This document shows, one piece after another, positions 42,224-50,245 of a stretch of 64,000 bases of DNA. Positions within the stretch are counted from its first letter, which is position 1. Each line of letters opens with the position of its first letter. Position numbers and translations under genes: made by a program. Below the pieces are notes generated by a model. It worked only from the letters and a program-made list of their open reading frames with translations. It was not told where the DNA came from and did no database searches. Origin of the DNA: Verrucomicrobiales bacterium (lineage in GTDB: Bacteria; Verrucomicrobiota; Verrucomicrobiae; Limisphaerales; UBA1100). The DNA lies in NCBI GenBank assembly GCA_002721895.1, contig PBLV01000046.1, positions 17,540 through 81,539 on the forward strand, read 5' to 3'.

Positions 42224-43177
42224 GTGAATGTGTTGGTCACTGGCGGAGTGGGGTTCATTGGCTCGCATGTCTGTGAACGCCTGCTGGACGCCGGCCACAC
42301 GGTCTGTGCACTGGATGACCTGAATGATTTCTACGATCCGGCCATCAAACAAAACACCCTGCGAGAACTCCAGGCGCGCGCCCAGTCGTTTGCCTTTGTG
42401 CATGCGGATATCACCCAGCGCACCGAGCTCGATGAGGTGCTGGGTAGCATGCCGTTTGATCAGATCATTCATCTCGCTGCCCGGGCAGGGGTCCGGCCCA
42501 GCCTCGAGCAACCGGCCTTGTACCAGCGCGTCAATGTCGAGGGCACGGTCAATCTCCTTGAAGCCGCACACGCCCGTGGCATCAAAAAAATCACCATCGC
42601 CTCTTCGTCATCGGTTTATGGGGTGAATTCCAACGTGCCGTTCAGTGAAACGGACCCCATCTTCAGCGCCATCTCGCCTTATGCCGCCAGCAAACTCGCC
42701 TGCGAAGCGCTCGGGCATGTGTATCATCACGTGTATGGCATGGATGTCTGCATGCTGCGCTTTTTCACCGTATACGGCCCGCGCCAGCGGCCGGATCTGG
42801 CGATTCACAAGTTTGCAAAGCGGATGCACGCCGGCCAGGCGATCACGGTCTTTGGCGACGGCAGCACCTCACGCGATTACACCTATGTGGATGATACCGT
42901 CGACGGCATCCTTGCCTGCATGGACCGAGAATTCGGTTATGAGGTCATCAACCTCGGCGAATCGCAAACTGTTAAACTCAGCCGATTGATCGAGCTACTC
43001 GAAAGTGCCTTCGGGATCGAGGCGCAGATTGATCGTCAACCGCTTCAGCCCGGCGATGTGCCGATCACCTACGCCAACATCGATAAGGCGCGCCGTCTGC
43101 TCGGGTACGATCCGCAAACCAAAATCGAGGACGGCATCCCGCGTTTCGTCGAGTGGTTCCGCCAACAAAACCCCTAA
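42224..43177 (+). CDS. NAD-dependent nucleotide-sugar epimerase (UDP-glucuronate 4-epimerase type)
   Basis: A 317-residue short-chain epimerase/dehydratase. The Rossmann start is VLVTGGVGFIGSHVCERLL; the active site is SSSSVYG with YAASKLACE (YxxxK). AGVRPSLEQPALYQRVNVEG and RFFTVYGPRQRPDLAIHKFA are typical of UDP-glucuronate epimerases, so UDP-glucuronate to UDP-galacturonate is the best guess. The start is GTG 42224. The next gene, FkbM type, follows one base after the stop. It belongs to an envelope polysaccharide group. Confidence 0.9.
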   Translation: MNVLVTGGVGFIGSHVCERLLDAGHTVCALDDLNDFYDPAIKQNTLRELQARAQSFAFVHADITQRTELDEVLGSMPFDQIIHLAARAGVRPSLEQPALYQRVNVEGTVNLLEAAHARGIKKITIASSSSVYGVNSNVPFSETDPIFSAISPYAASKLACEALGHVYHHVYGMDVCMLRFFTVYGPRQRPDLAIHKFAKRMHAGQAITVFGDGSTSRDYTYVDDTVDGILACMDREFGYEVINLGESQTVKLSRLIELLESAFGIEAQIDRQPLQPGDVPITYANIDKARRLLGYDPQTKIEDGIPRFVEWFRQQNP

Positions 43178-43178
43178 C

Positions 43179-44012
43179 ATGCTCGCCGAGTTCGTTTACT
43201 GTTACCTGCTGCGCCCGTGGCCGTTGCGGCAGATTACGAACTGGACTATCCGCCAGCTCTTGCCCAAGGAACTGCAGTTTGGTGAGGCGACTGTGGTGCT
43301 CAATCCCCATGACCCCGTCGTCAGTGGCGCGTTGCGTTTTGGCGTGTATGAAAAGGCGGAGACGCGTTTTTTTGAAACGGCCTGTCGCGATGGCATGACC
43401 TTTCTCGATGTGGGCGCGAATATCGGTTACTACACCGCCCTTGCCGCGCGCGCCGTCGGCCCCAATGGCCGGGTGATCGCCATTGAGCCGGATCCGGACA
43501 GTTACCGGTACCTCGAGCAAACCATCGCCGCCAACGCTGTCGGCAACGTCCAGTCCTTTGCCGTCGCCGCCTCAGATACACCGGCCACGCTACCGCTCTA
43601 TATCTCAGCCGACAACCGCGGTGACAATCGCCTCTACGCCACCAGTGAAGATCGACCACAGGTTGAAGTAAAAGCCCGACCACTGGACGCGTTGCTGCAA
43701 GAGAACAAGATCAACTCCGTCGACCTTGTTAAGATCGATGTGCAGGGTTACGAGCCCAAGGTGATTGCCGGTTTGAGCAAAACCATCACCGCCTCCCCCA
43801 ACCTCACATTGCTCACCGAATTCTGGCCACAGGGCATTGCCGAGGCGGGCGGGGATGCGAATGAGTTTTTGCAGACACTGCGCGAGCTCGGCCTCACGCT
43901 GTATGAACTGCGGCCGGACGGTTCGCTGGCGGAGTTGACTGATGACGCCGATCTCATCGCCCGCCATCAAGGCCGCCGCTACACCAACCTCATCGGCCGC
44001 AAACCCGAATGA
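43179..44012 (+). CDS. FkbM-family methyltransferase
   Basis: A 277-residue SAM-dependent methyltransferase. The motif I is MTFLDVGANIGYYTALAARA; the strand-2 Glu is in RVIAIEPDPDSYRYLEQTI; the FkbM signature is LVKIDVQGYEPKVIAGL. Members O-methylate sugars and other groups in polysaccharides and antibiotics. ATG 43179 fits; the open frame extends back into the epimerase gene. The stop overlaps the M20 gene start by 4 bases. It probably decorates the polymer made by this gene group. Confidence 0.9.
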   Translation: MLAEFVYCYLLRPWPLRQITNWTIRQLLPKELQFGEATVVLNPHDPVVSGALRFGVYEKAETRFFETACRDGMTFLDVGANIGYYTALAARAVGPNGRVIAIEPDPDSYRYLEQTIAANAVGNVQSFAVAASDTPATLPLYISADNRGDNRLYATSEDRPQVEVKARPLDALLQENKINSVDLVKIDVQGYEPKVIAGLSKTITASPNLTLLTEFWPQGIAEAGGDANEFLQTLRELGLTLYELRPDGSLAELTDDADLIARHQGRRYTNLIGRKPE

Positions 44013-45133
44013 ACGCCGTCACCAAACTGCTCCGCGAACTGGTTGCCCGCCCCAGCATCAATCCCGCGTTTGTCGATGACCCCGCCGTCAGCGGTGAGGA
44101 ACGCGTGGCTGAGCTGCTGATCGATCGCGCCCGCAAGGCCGGCCTCGACATTCGCCGCCAACCCGTTTTGCCCGGACGCAAAAACCTGCTCGTGCGACTC
44201 ACGCCCACCGGCAAGGTGCAGTGCCGCATCATCCTCGCGCCGCACATGGACGTGGTGCCTGCCAAGGCAAAGCAGTTTAAGCCGGTGATCAAAAATGGCC
44301 GCCTGCACGGGCGGGGTGCATGCGATACCAAGGGCAGCATGTCCGCTTTCTTTCAATCCCTTTGCGATGTGGCCAAGGGCGGCCGGCGGCCGCAGCACAC
44401 GGAGATTTTGTTCGTCGGCCTCGTGGATGAGGAATGTAACCAGGCTGGCTCACGCAAATTTGCGCAAGCCGGTCCCAAGGGCGACCTGGCCATCGCCGGT
44501 GAACCCACGCTGCTGCAAACGGTCACCGCCCACAAGGGCGACCTTTGGTGGCGACTGCACACTCAGGGCAAGGCCGCGCACGGCGCCACGCCGCAGCTTG
44601 GCAAAAATGCCGTGCACACCATGGCCCGTATTGTGGATGTGTTAGAAACGGAGTACGCCCGACTTCTGCGCCAGCAATCGCACCCGCTACTCGGCAGCCC
44701 CACCTGCAATGTCGGCGTGATACGCGGCGGTACACAGCCCAATATCGTGCCGGAAAATGCTTGGATTGATATCGACCGTCGCACACTCCCCGGCGAAACT
44801 GCCGCCGGTGTTTGGCGGGAGATCCGCACACTGCTCAAGAATCACGGTCTCAAGGCAACCTACACCGACCTCAAGGGCGTAGACAGTCCCGCGCTGGAGA
44901 CAGATCCCAACCTGCCTATCGTGCAGGAATTCCTCCGCGCCTCGAGCCGCCGCAAAACTTTGGGCGTGCATTACTTCACCGATGCCGCCCCCATTGCCAG
45001 CGGCGGCACCCCGGCCATTGTGTTTGGCCCCGGCAACATCGCCCAGGCCCACACCGCCGACGAATGGCTGGACCTCAAGCAACTCGACCAAGCCACCGCC
45101 ATCGTCACGCGCTTCCTCCGCGCCCAGCCATGA
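44009..45133 (+). CDS. M20-family metallopeptidase/deacylase (ArgE/DapE-like)
   Basis: A 374-residue zinc hydrolase. ILAPHMDVVPAKAKQFKPVI holds the first His and Asp; GRGACDTKGSMSAFFQSLCD the bridging Asp; VGLVDEECNQAGSRKFAQ the catalytic Glu and next ligand; and FTDAAPIASGGTPAIVFGPG the C-terminal region. The dimerisation (lid) domain covers about residues 180-290. It may deacylate N-acetylated amino acids or amino sugars. Coupled by 4-base overlaps to FkbM upstream and the flippase downstream, so a link to glycan precursors is possible but unproven. Confidence 0.88.
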   Translation: MNAVTKLLRELVARPSINPAFVDDPAVSGEERVAELLIDRARKAGLDIRRQPVLPGRKNLLVRLTPTGKVQCRIILAPHMDVVPAKAKQFKPVIKNGRLHGRGACDTKGSMSAFFQSLCDVAKGGRRPQHTEILFVGLVDEECNQAGSRKFAQAGPKGDLAIAGEPTLLQTVTAHKGDLWWRLHTQGKAAHGATPQLGKNAVHTMARIVDVLETEYARLLRQQSHPLLGSPTCNVGVIRGGTQPNIVPENAWIDIDRRTLPGETAAGVWREIRTLLKNHGLKATYTDLKGVDSPALETDPNLPIVQEFLRASSRRKTLGVHYFTDAAPIASGGTPAIVFGPGNIAQAHTADEWLDLKQLDQATAIVTRFLRAQP

Positions 45134-46485
45134 GCGAGGACAGCAAAGCCAGCTTTCTGCGCCAAAGCGGCTGGATGGCCATCGCCACCGCCGTCGGTGG
45201 CGCAGCTTCGTTTGCCGCCCACATTTTCGCCAAGGACATGCCGAAGGAGGAATACGGCGGTTTCACAGCGATGCTGCAGTTGCTCAACCTCATCGCCATC
45301 CCGGCCATCGGCCTGCAGGCGGTGTTCGCAGTCAAGGCCGCGCAGCGCAAATCGGAGACCGACGACTTTCGCATGGCGCGCGAACAATGGGCCATCACCG
45401 TGGTTGTGCTGGCACTGGCCGCGGTGGTGTTCGTCGTGGCCCGACTCAATGGCGACTCGTTGGTGAACGCCTTGAGTCTGCCTTCGTGGTGGGTACTGGC
45501 GCTCACGCTGGGTGCCGGAGTATTCGCGCTGCTCATGCCTATGATGTTCGGTGTGTTGCAGGGACGGCAGAATTTTTTGTGGCTGGGCTGGGCGTTGTTG
45601 TCGTTGGGCGTGTTGCGATTGGCGGCCATGGCGGGATTAATCCGAATCCACGACCAAAGTGCCGTCAACGGAATGATCGCCGTGGCTGCAGGTTATGTGC
45701 TGGCCTTCGCCATCGCATTCAGCACGGCAAAGCTCCCGCGCCTTGAGCCCGCCGAATGGCTTCCCTCGATCACGCGCATTGATTGGCGCGATTTGGCCAA
45801 ACGGTTTCTGCCGCTGTCCATCGGCGGCGGCACAGTCATCTTCATGATGAGTGTGGACATGGTGGTGGTGCAGCGCTTTTTTGATGAGGCGCAAACTGGT
45901 TACTACGCGGCCGCGGGGATGATTGGCCGAGCGCTGATTTTTTTTGTGGGCCCCATGGTGGCGGTGATGTTTCCCAAGATTGTAAAGAGCCATGCGGAAC
46001 AAAAGCCCACGCACGTCCTGCGGTTCACCCTGCTGCTAACTACCGGCCTATGTGCAGTGGCAATCATTTTGGGAGTGACGGTGCCCGATCTGCCCTTGCG
46101 CATGGTTTATGACGAGTCGTTTTTGAAAGCCACGCCACTAGTCCCGTGGTTCATCGCCGCCATGGCTCCGTTGGCACTGACGGCCGTGCTGGTAAACAAC
46201 ATCCTCGCCCGGTGCAAATCCAACAACGTATATCTGCTGCTGGGAGTACCGGTTATTTACGGCGGGATGCTGTGGTTTGTCGGGCCGCAGATTGCCGATC
46301 AAACTGCCTCCGAATTTAATGTGCACGCGCACATTTCCATGGTCCAGCTGATTGGCATGGGCAATTTGTGTTTCCTCGCCTCGACGGTGATTCTCACTTG
46401 GGTGGTGAATCAGGAGGAGAAGCTTCGGTTGGCTCAGTCTCCGCCGGATGAGAATCCTTCGCCGGACGAGGTGGAGGTGCGTTGA
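45130..46485 (+). CDS. Wzx-like oligosaccharide flippase (MATE/MVF superfamily)
   Basis: A 451-residue membrane protein with about 12 hydrophobic segments. The opening FLRQSGWMAIATAVGGAASF, DMPKEEYGGFTAMLQLLNLI is typical of O-antigen/teichoic acid-type exporters (RfbX/Wzx), where EEYG after the first helix is a hallmark. It would flip undecaprenyl-linked sugar units to the periplasm. ATG 45130 overlaps the M20 stop. The last 92 bases, coding for the soluble Pro/Glu-rich tail (SPPDENPSPDEVEVR), are read on the other strand as the tail of the GT2 gene. Confidence 0.85.
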   Translation: MSEDSKASFLRQSGWMAIATAVGGAASFAAHIFAKDMPKEEYGGFTAMLQLLNLIAIPAIGLQAVFAVKAAQRKSETDDFRMAREQWAITVVVLALAAVVFVVARLNGDSLVNALSLPSWWVLALTLGAGVFALLMPMMFGVLQGRQNFLWLGWALLSLGVLRLAAMAGLIRIHDQSAVNGMIAVAAGYVLAFAIAFSTAKLPRLEPAEWLPSITRIDWRDLAKRFLPLSIGGGTVIFMMSVDMVVVQRFFDEAQTGYYAAAGMIGRALIFFVGPMVAVMFPKIVKSHAEQKPTHVLRFTLLLTTGLCAVAIILGVTVPDLPLRMVYDESFLKATPLVPWFIAAMAPLALTAVLVNNILARCKSNNVYLLLGVPVIYGGMLWFVGPQIADQTASEFNVHAHISMVQLIGMGNLCFLASTVILTWVVNQEEKLRLAQSPPDENPSPDEVEVR

Positions 46486-47287
46486 GTCGTAGATAGAGCC
46501 ACGTTTCCAACGGGCGCAATGGACGCAGCCAGTTGTAAAATGGCGAATGCACCAAGCGCAGGCGCACGACCGAGAGAAACATCACCAGAGACACGCGCCA
46601 CAGATTGGCGGTCACCTTGGAGCCCAGCTGATCAGTCCATTCGATGGGCACTTCCTTGATGGTGTAGCCGCGTTGCTTGAGCGACACGAGCAGGTTGACG
46701 TCAAACGCCAGATCGGCGATGCGCAGGCTCTCAAGAATTTCCTCCAACGCCTCGCGCCGCACGAGCTTGGCGGGGCATTGGGTATCGGCGATGCCCTGCC
46801 AGAAGAGCAGCTCGACAATGGTGTGAAAGCCGCGGCTGAACACGCGCCGCAGTTTGGTCTGGCTCTGGTGCAGCACGGAGCCGGGCAGCCAGCGCGATCC
46901 GATCACACAATCGGCCTCGCCAGCCGCGCAGTGCTTGATCAGCTCATGAAACGCCTTGGCGGGTGTGGCCCCATCGGCATCCACGTACCCGGTCAATACC
47001 GCTTCGGCTTCCGTCGCCTTTTTGAAGCCCTCGATCAAGGCGCCACCCTTGCCGATGGGCGCCTCGAAATTGAGCGGCTCGATCTCGGGATATTCGTCCG
47101 CCACTTCCTCGACAATCCCCAGTGTGTTGTCGCGGCAACCGTTGAGCACGACCACCGCGCGGAATTCGCCCTCGTAATGTTTCCGAAAATACTCGGCGTA
47201 ATCGCGCAGCACAGGCCCAATGCGTTCCTCCTCATTGTAGGCGGGGATCAGCAGCAGCACGCTGGGTTGAGCTTGCGCGTCGGCCAT
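46394..47287 (-). CDS. Family 2 glycosyltransferase (dolichyl-phosphate sugar synthase-like)
   Basis: A 297-residue GT-A glycosyltransferase. LLIPAYNEEERIGPVL is the start, VVVLNGCRDNTLGIVEEVAD the nucleotide pocket, TGYVDADGATPAKAFHELIK the DxD-like acidic motif (DAD), and CVIGSRWLPGSVLHQSQTKL a following block. There is no terminal membrane helix, so it is a soluble or peripheral enzyme of the DPM1/GtrB-like group, probably loading a sugar on a polyprenyl phosphate. Its ATG overlaps the priA stop (TAATG). Its Pro/Glu-rich tail overlaps the flippase tail on the other strand by 92 bases. Confidence 0.88.
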   Translation of the reverse strand: MADAQAQPSVLLLIPAYNEEERIGPVLRDYAEYFRKHYEGEFRAVVVLNGCRDNTLGIVEEVADEYPEIEPLNFEAPIGKGGALIEGFKKATEAEAVLTGYVDADGATPAKAFHELIKHCAAGEADCVIGSRWLPGSVLHQSQTKLRRVFSRGFHTIVELLFWQGIADTQCPAKLVRREALEEILESLRIADLAFDVNLLVSLKQRGYTIKEVPIEWTDQLGSKVTANLWRVSLVMFLSVVRLRLVHSPFYNWLRPLRPLETWLYLRLNAPPPRPAKDSHPAETEPTEASPPDSPPK

Positions 47288-50169
47288 TACAACAGGTTCA
47301 CCGGGTCAATATCCACCGTCAACGTCACCTCCTCCGGCAAAGCCAATCCTGCCGTCACCTCTGCCAACCCGCGGCTCAGCGCCGACATCTGCCCCGTCCG
47401 CAGCATGATTTGATACCGGTAAAACGCCTCCGCCCGCAGCAGCGGCGCCGGCGCCGGGCCCGCGATCACCAAGTCCGCAATCCCGCCCGCCAGCGGCTCG
47501 ACCGCCTTCTTCAAGTGCTCCGCCGAGAACGCCACCTTCTCCTCGTTGCGCCCGCGCAGCGTCAGCATCGCCGCGCGCGTGTACGGCGGGTATTTCAGCT
47601 GCCCGCGAAACTCCATCTCCGCGTCGTAAAACCCCGCGAAGTCGTGCCGCCGCGCGAACTGGATCGCCGGGTGAAACGGCGTGAACGACTGCACGATCAC
47701 CTCGCCCTCCACGTCGCCGCGCCCCGCGCGCCCTGCCACCTGTGTTAAAAGCTGGAACGTCCGCTCGCCCGCGCGGAAGTCCGCCAGGTGCAGCCCCGTG
47801 TCCGCGTACACGATGCCCACCAGCGTCACGCGCGGAAAGTGCAGCCCCTTGGCAATCATCTGCGTGCCCACGAGGATGTCGATCTTCCCGCGCCGAAAGT
47901 CGCCGAGGATGCGCCGGTAATCCTCCTTGCGCTTCAGCGTGTCCGAGTCCATCCGCCGGATCGCCGCGTCCGGGAACAGCTTGCCCAGCACGTCTTCCAC
48001 CTTCTCCGTGCCCAGCCCGTGGAAACGAATCGCGCGGCTGCGGCATTCCGGGCACTCCCCCGGCGCGCGTGCCCCGTGCCCGCAAATGTGGCAGCGCAGC
48101 GCCTGCTCCCGCCGGTGGTACGTCAGCGACAAGCTGCAGTTCGGGCACTCCGCCACGAACCCACACTCCGGGCACTGCATCGACGTCGCAAACCCGCGCC
48201 GGTTTAAAAACAGGATCGTCTGCTCCCCGTTTTCCAGCCGGTCGCGGATTGCCTCCTTTAAACGCGTCGAGAAGATCGGCACGCCCTTGTCCTTGCGGCA
48301 CTCCGTCCGCATGTCTTGGACCCGCACCACCGGCATCCGCTTGTCGTCTGCCCGGAGCGGCAGGTCGAGCACCGCATACTTGCCGCGTTCCACATTATAA
48401 AAACTCTCCAGCGACGGCGTCGCCGATCCCAGCACCACCACCGCCCCCTCGCGCTGCCCGCGCACCACCGCCACGTCGCGCGCGTGGTACCGCGGTGCCT
48501 CCTCCTGCTTGTACGAGTGCTCGTGCTCCTCGTCCACGATCACCAGACCCAGCGGCTCCGCCGGCGCGAAGATCGCCGACCGCGCCCCGATGACAATCCG
48601 CGCCCGCCCCTGCCGAATCTTGTGCCACTCGTCATGCCGCTCCCCCGCCGAAAGGTGGCTGTGCAGCACCGCCACCAGCGTCTGCTGCGGCCCCGAGCTG
48701 AACCGCGCCTTGAACCGTTCCACCGTCTGCGGCGTCAGCGAAATCTCCGGCACCAGCACGATCGCCCCCTTCCCCAGCTCCAGCGCCCGCGCAATCGCCT
48801 GCAAATAAACCTCCGTCTTCCCGCTCCCCGTGACGCCGTTTAACAGGAACGTGCCACCCGTGCTGCCGGCATCTTGCCGGCAGGCCGAAGGCACTACAAA
48901 CGAACCCTTTCCCAAAATCCACCCCTCCCGCAACCCAGCCTTGCCCGGGTTCCCCTCGATATAATCCCGGTACTTTCGATAACGGTTTTCATCCCGCACC
49001 AAGTGGTCAAAATATTCGTCCTTCCAGAACGCCCCGGAAGTCTCAAGCAGCTTGTTCGCTTGCTTTGCCGTGAAAGACTTCCAAGAATGCACAATCTTGG
49101 ACAATTTCTCCCCCTCCATCGGCCGCACCAGCACATGCACATGATTCGGCATGATGACATATTCGCCCAACTGATACCGGCCGCCGTCAAACTTGCGCAA
49201 TGCTTCCTCGACCATTTGTCCCACTTCCGGTCTTCCCAAGGCGCAGCTGCCGTGCCCGGCATCCAGCATTTTCTCCATCTCGCCGGTGAATCGCCGGATA
49301 TGCTCCGCGCGCACCTTTTCCGTCCAAGGCTTGGGATTGTGGTTTTCCCAGATCTTCTTTTCCTCCTGCCAGGCACGAAGCTGGTCTTGTGCGATGGAGT
49401 CGTGCAGGCGAAAGGTCACAAAATAGATTTTGTCCTCCTGCCTCCAGTGGGGCAGCGCGCCGGAGAATTTTTTTGTGTCGGCTTTTTTGTTGAAGAATGG
49501 AGTGCCTGGGGGTTCTGCCGGCAAGATGCCGGCAGCACGATCCATCGACGCCAGAATTTCCCGCAGCGCCTCCGCCTGATCCGCGTTCAAGTCCAGCGGC
49601 TGGGTCGGGATGATCTGCGCGTTGGCGTAGGGGTCGCGCTCCGAGATTTGCGGCGCCACCTCCACCAGCCCCTTGTCCTCCAGCCGGCGCACCGTCTGTG
49701 CCGTCGTGCCCGTCAGCCGCAGCAGCTCCTGCATCGCGATCGAACGGTGTTCCTCGATGACGTGGTACACCTCCGCCTGCCGCTTGGAGAGTTCTGTCGC
49801 GTCGCCGTTCACCGGCAGCAGCCGCACGAAGAGCCGCTCGCGCCAGCCCTCCTGCTCCTTGCGCACCGCGTCGGGCAGCACGCTCTTCATGGCCGTCTCC
49901 GGCGCGCAGCAATAATACTCCGCCATCCACCGCGCCAGCTCCAGCACCCGCGGCGTCACCAGCGACTGCGCCCCGATGACTTTCAAAATGGGTTTTAACG
50001 AATCGTGCTCCGAATTCTCCGCCAGCCCCGTCACGCACCCCAGTACCTGCCGCCGGCCGAAGGGTACCTTCACGCGCGTGCCCACCTCCACGCGCCCGTC
50101 CAAATCCGGCGGGATGAGGTAATCAAACTCCTTGCGCAGGGCAATCTCGAGCGTCACTTGCGCGACCAC
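47287..50169 (-). CDS. priA: Primosomal helicase PriA with an in-frame RAYT transposase insertion
   Basis: A 960-residue replication-restart helicase interrupted in frame. Residues 1-210 are the 3'-DNA-binding and winged-helix parts (LRKEFDYLIPPDLDGRVEVG, LTGTTAQTVRRLEDKGLVEV, LDLNADQAEALREILASMD). Residues 211-437 are a REP-associated tyrosine transposase with flanking REP text. From 438 PriA resumes: FLLNGVTGSGKTEVYLQAI (Walker A at 445-452), LGLVIVDEEHEHSYKQEE (DEEH), VVVLGSATPSLES, eight zinc cysteines (CPECGFVAECPNC, CHICGHG, CPECRS), and GTQMIAKGLHFPRVTLVG. Removing about 227 residues gives about 733, against 732 in E. coli. GTG 50169 is chosen over the upstream TTG 50214. All core PriA motifs look intact. 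Confidence 0.92.
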   Translation of the reverse strand: MVAQVTLEIALRKEFDYLIPPDLDGRVEVGTRVKVPFGRRQVLGCVTGLAENSEHDSLKPILKVIGAQSLVTPRVLELARWMAEYYCCAPETAMKSVLPDAVRKEQEGWRERLFVRLLPVNGDATELSKRQAEVYHVIEEHRSIAMQELLRLTGTTAQTVRRLEDKGLVEVAPQISERDPYANAQIIPTQPLDLNADQAEALREILASMDRAAGILPAEPPGTPFFNKKADTKKFSGALPHWRQEDKIYFVTFRLHDSIAQDQLRAWQEEKKIWENHNPKPWTEKVRAEHIRRFTGEMEKMLDAGHGSCALGRPEVGQMVEEALRKFDGGRYQLGEYVIMPNHVHVLVRPMEGEKLSKIVHSWKSFTAKQANKLLETSGAFWKDEYFDHLVRDENRYRKYRDYIEGNPGKAGLREGWILGKGSFVVPSACRQDAGSTGGTFLLNGVTGSGKTEVYLQAIARALELGKGAIVLVPEISLTPQTVERFKARFSSGPQQTLVAVLHSHLSAGERHDEWHKIRQGRARIVIGARSAIFAPAEPLGLVIVDEEHEHSYKQEEAPRYHARDVAVVRGQREGAVVVLGSATPSLESFYNVERGKYAVLDLPLRADDKRMPVVRVQDMRTECRKDKGVPIFSTRLKEAIRDRLENGEQTILFLNRRGFATSMQCPECGFVAECPNCSLSLTYHRREQALRCHICGHGARAPGECPECRSRAIRFHGLGTEKVEDVLGKLFPDAAIRRMDSDTLKRKEDYRRILGDFRRGKIDILVGTQMIAKGLHFPRVTLVGIVYADTGLHLADFRAGERTFQLLTQVAGRAGRGDVEGEVIVQSFTPFHPAIQFARRHDFAGFYDAEMEFRGQLKYPPYTRAAMLTLRGRNEEKVAFSAEHLKKAVEPLAGGIADLVIAGPAPAPLLRAEAFYRYQIMLRTGQMSALSRGLAEVTAGLALPEEVTLTVDIDPVNLL
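48860..48883 (-). repeat. REP palindrome at the 3' side of the RAYT insert
   Basis: CTGCCGGCA (48863-48871) and TGCCGGCAG (48875-48883) form a perfect nine-pair stem with a TCT loop, preceded on the plus strand by GTG (48860-48862). Read in the priA frame it gives CRQDAGST. The whole 24-base unit is the exact reverse complement of the one at 49515-49538. Confidence 0.93.
49515..49538 (-). repeat. REP palindrome at the 5' side of the RAYT insert
   Basis: CTGCCGGCA (49515-49523) and TGCCGGCAG (49527-49535) form the same nine-pair stem with an AGA loop, followed by CAC. Read in the priA frame it gives RAAGILPAE. It is the exact inverted copy of the REP at 48860-48883, so the transposase domain is bracketed by mirror-image REPs. 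Confidence 0.93.
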
Positions 50170-50245
50170 GCTGGCAGCGTCCGCCCGCGCGCGCCGGCAG
50201 TCGAGGGCAAACAATTAACAACCCCCGCTCGACGCCCTGCCGCCC

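Larger units (their letters stand above)
48860..49538 (-). mobile_element. REP-RAYT element (HUH Y1 transposase) inside priA
   Basis: The translated insert matches a REP-associated tyrosine transposase: LPHWRQEDKIYFVTFRLHDS at the start, EYVIMPNHVHVLVRPMEGEK with the HUH motif (His343-Val-His345 in PriA numbering), FTAKQANKLLETSGAFWKDE, and YFDHLVRDENRYRKYRDYIE with candidate catalytic tyrosines, ending near GNPGKAGLREGW. These enzymes cut single-stranded REP sequences through a Tyr-DNA link. Two exactly inverted REPs bound it. It has no start codon of its own between the REP and LPHW and no stop before the second REP, so it is read only as part of PriA, unless the PriA ATG at 49545-49543 is used. 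Confidence 0.88.

Noticed and set aside
48859..49539. The priA insert as an intein
   Set aside because: No Cys/Ser/Thr at the junctions with a terminal His-Asn, and no intein blocks; the insert is a HUH transposase domain bounded by REPs.
48859..49539. The priA insert as an assembly chimera
   Set aside because: Both junctions keep the PriA frame and the insert has mirror REPs at exactly its ends, as expected for a real element; resequencing would still be the decisive test.
48874..49998. Open frame of 374 codons on the plus strand opposite the RAYT part of priA
   Set aside because: It is the antisense shadow of priA; no recognisable domain and very Arg/His/Leu-rich.
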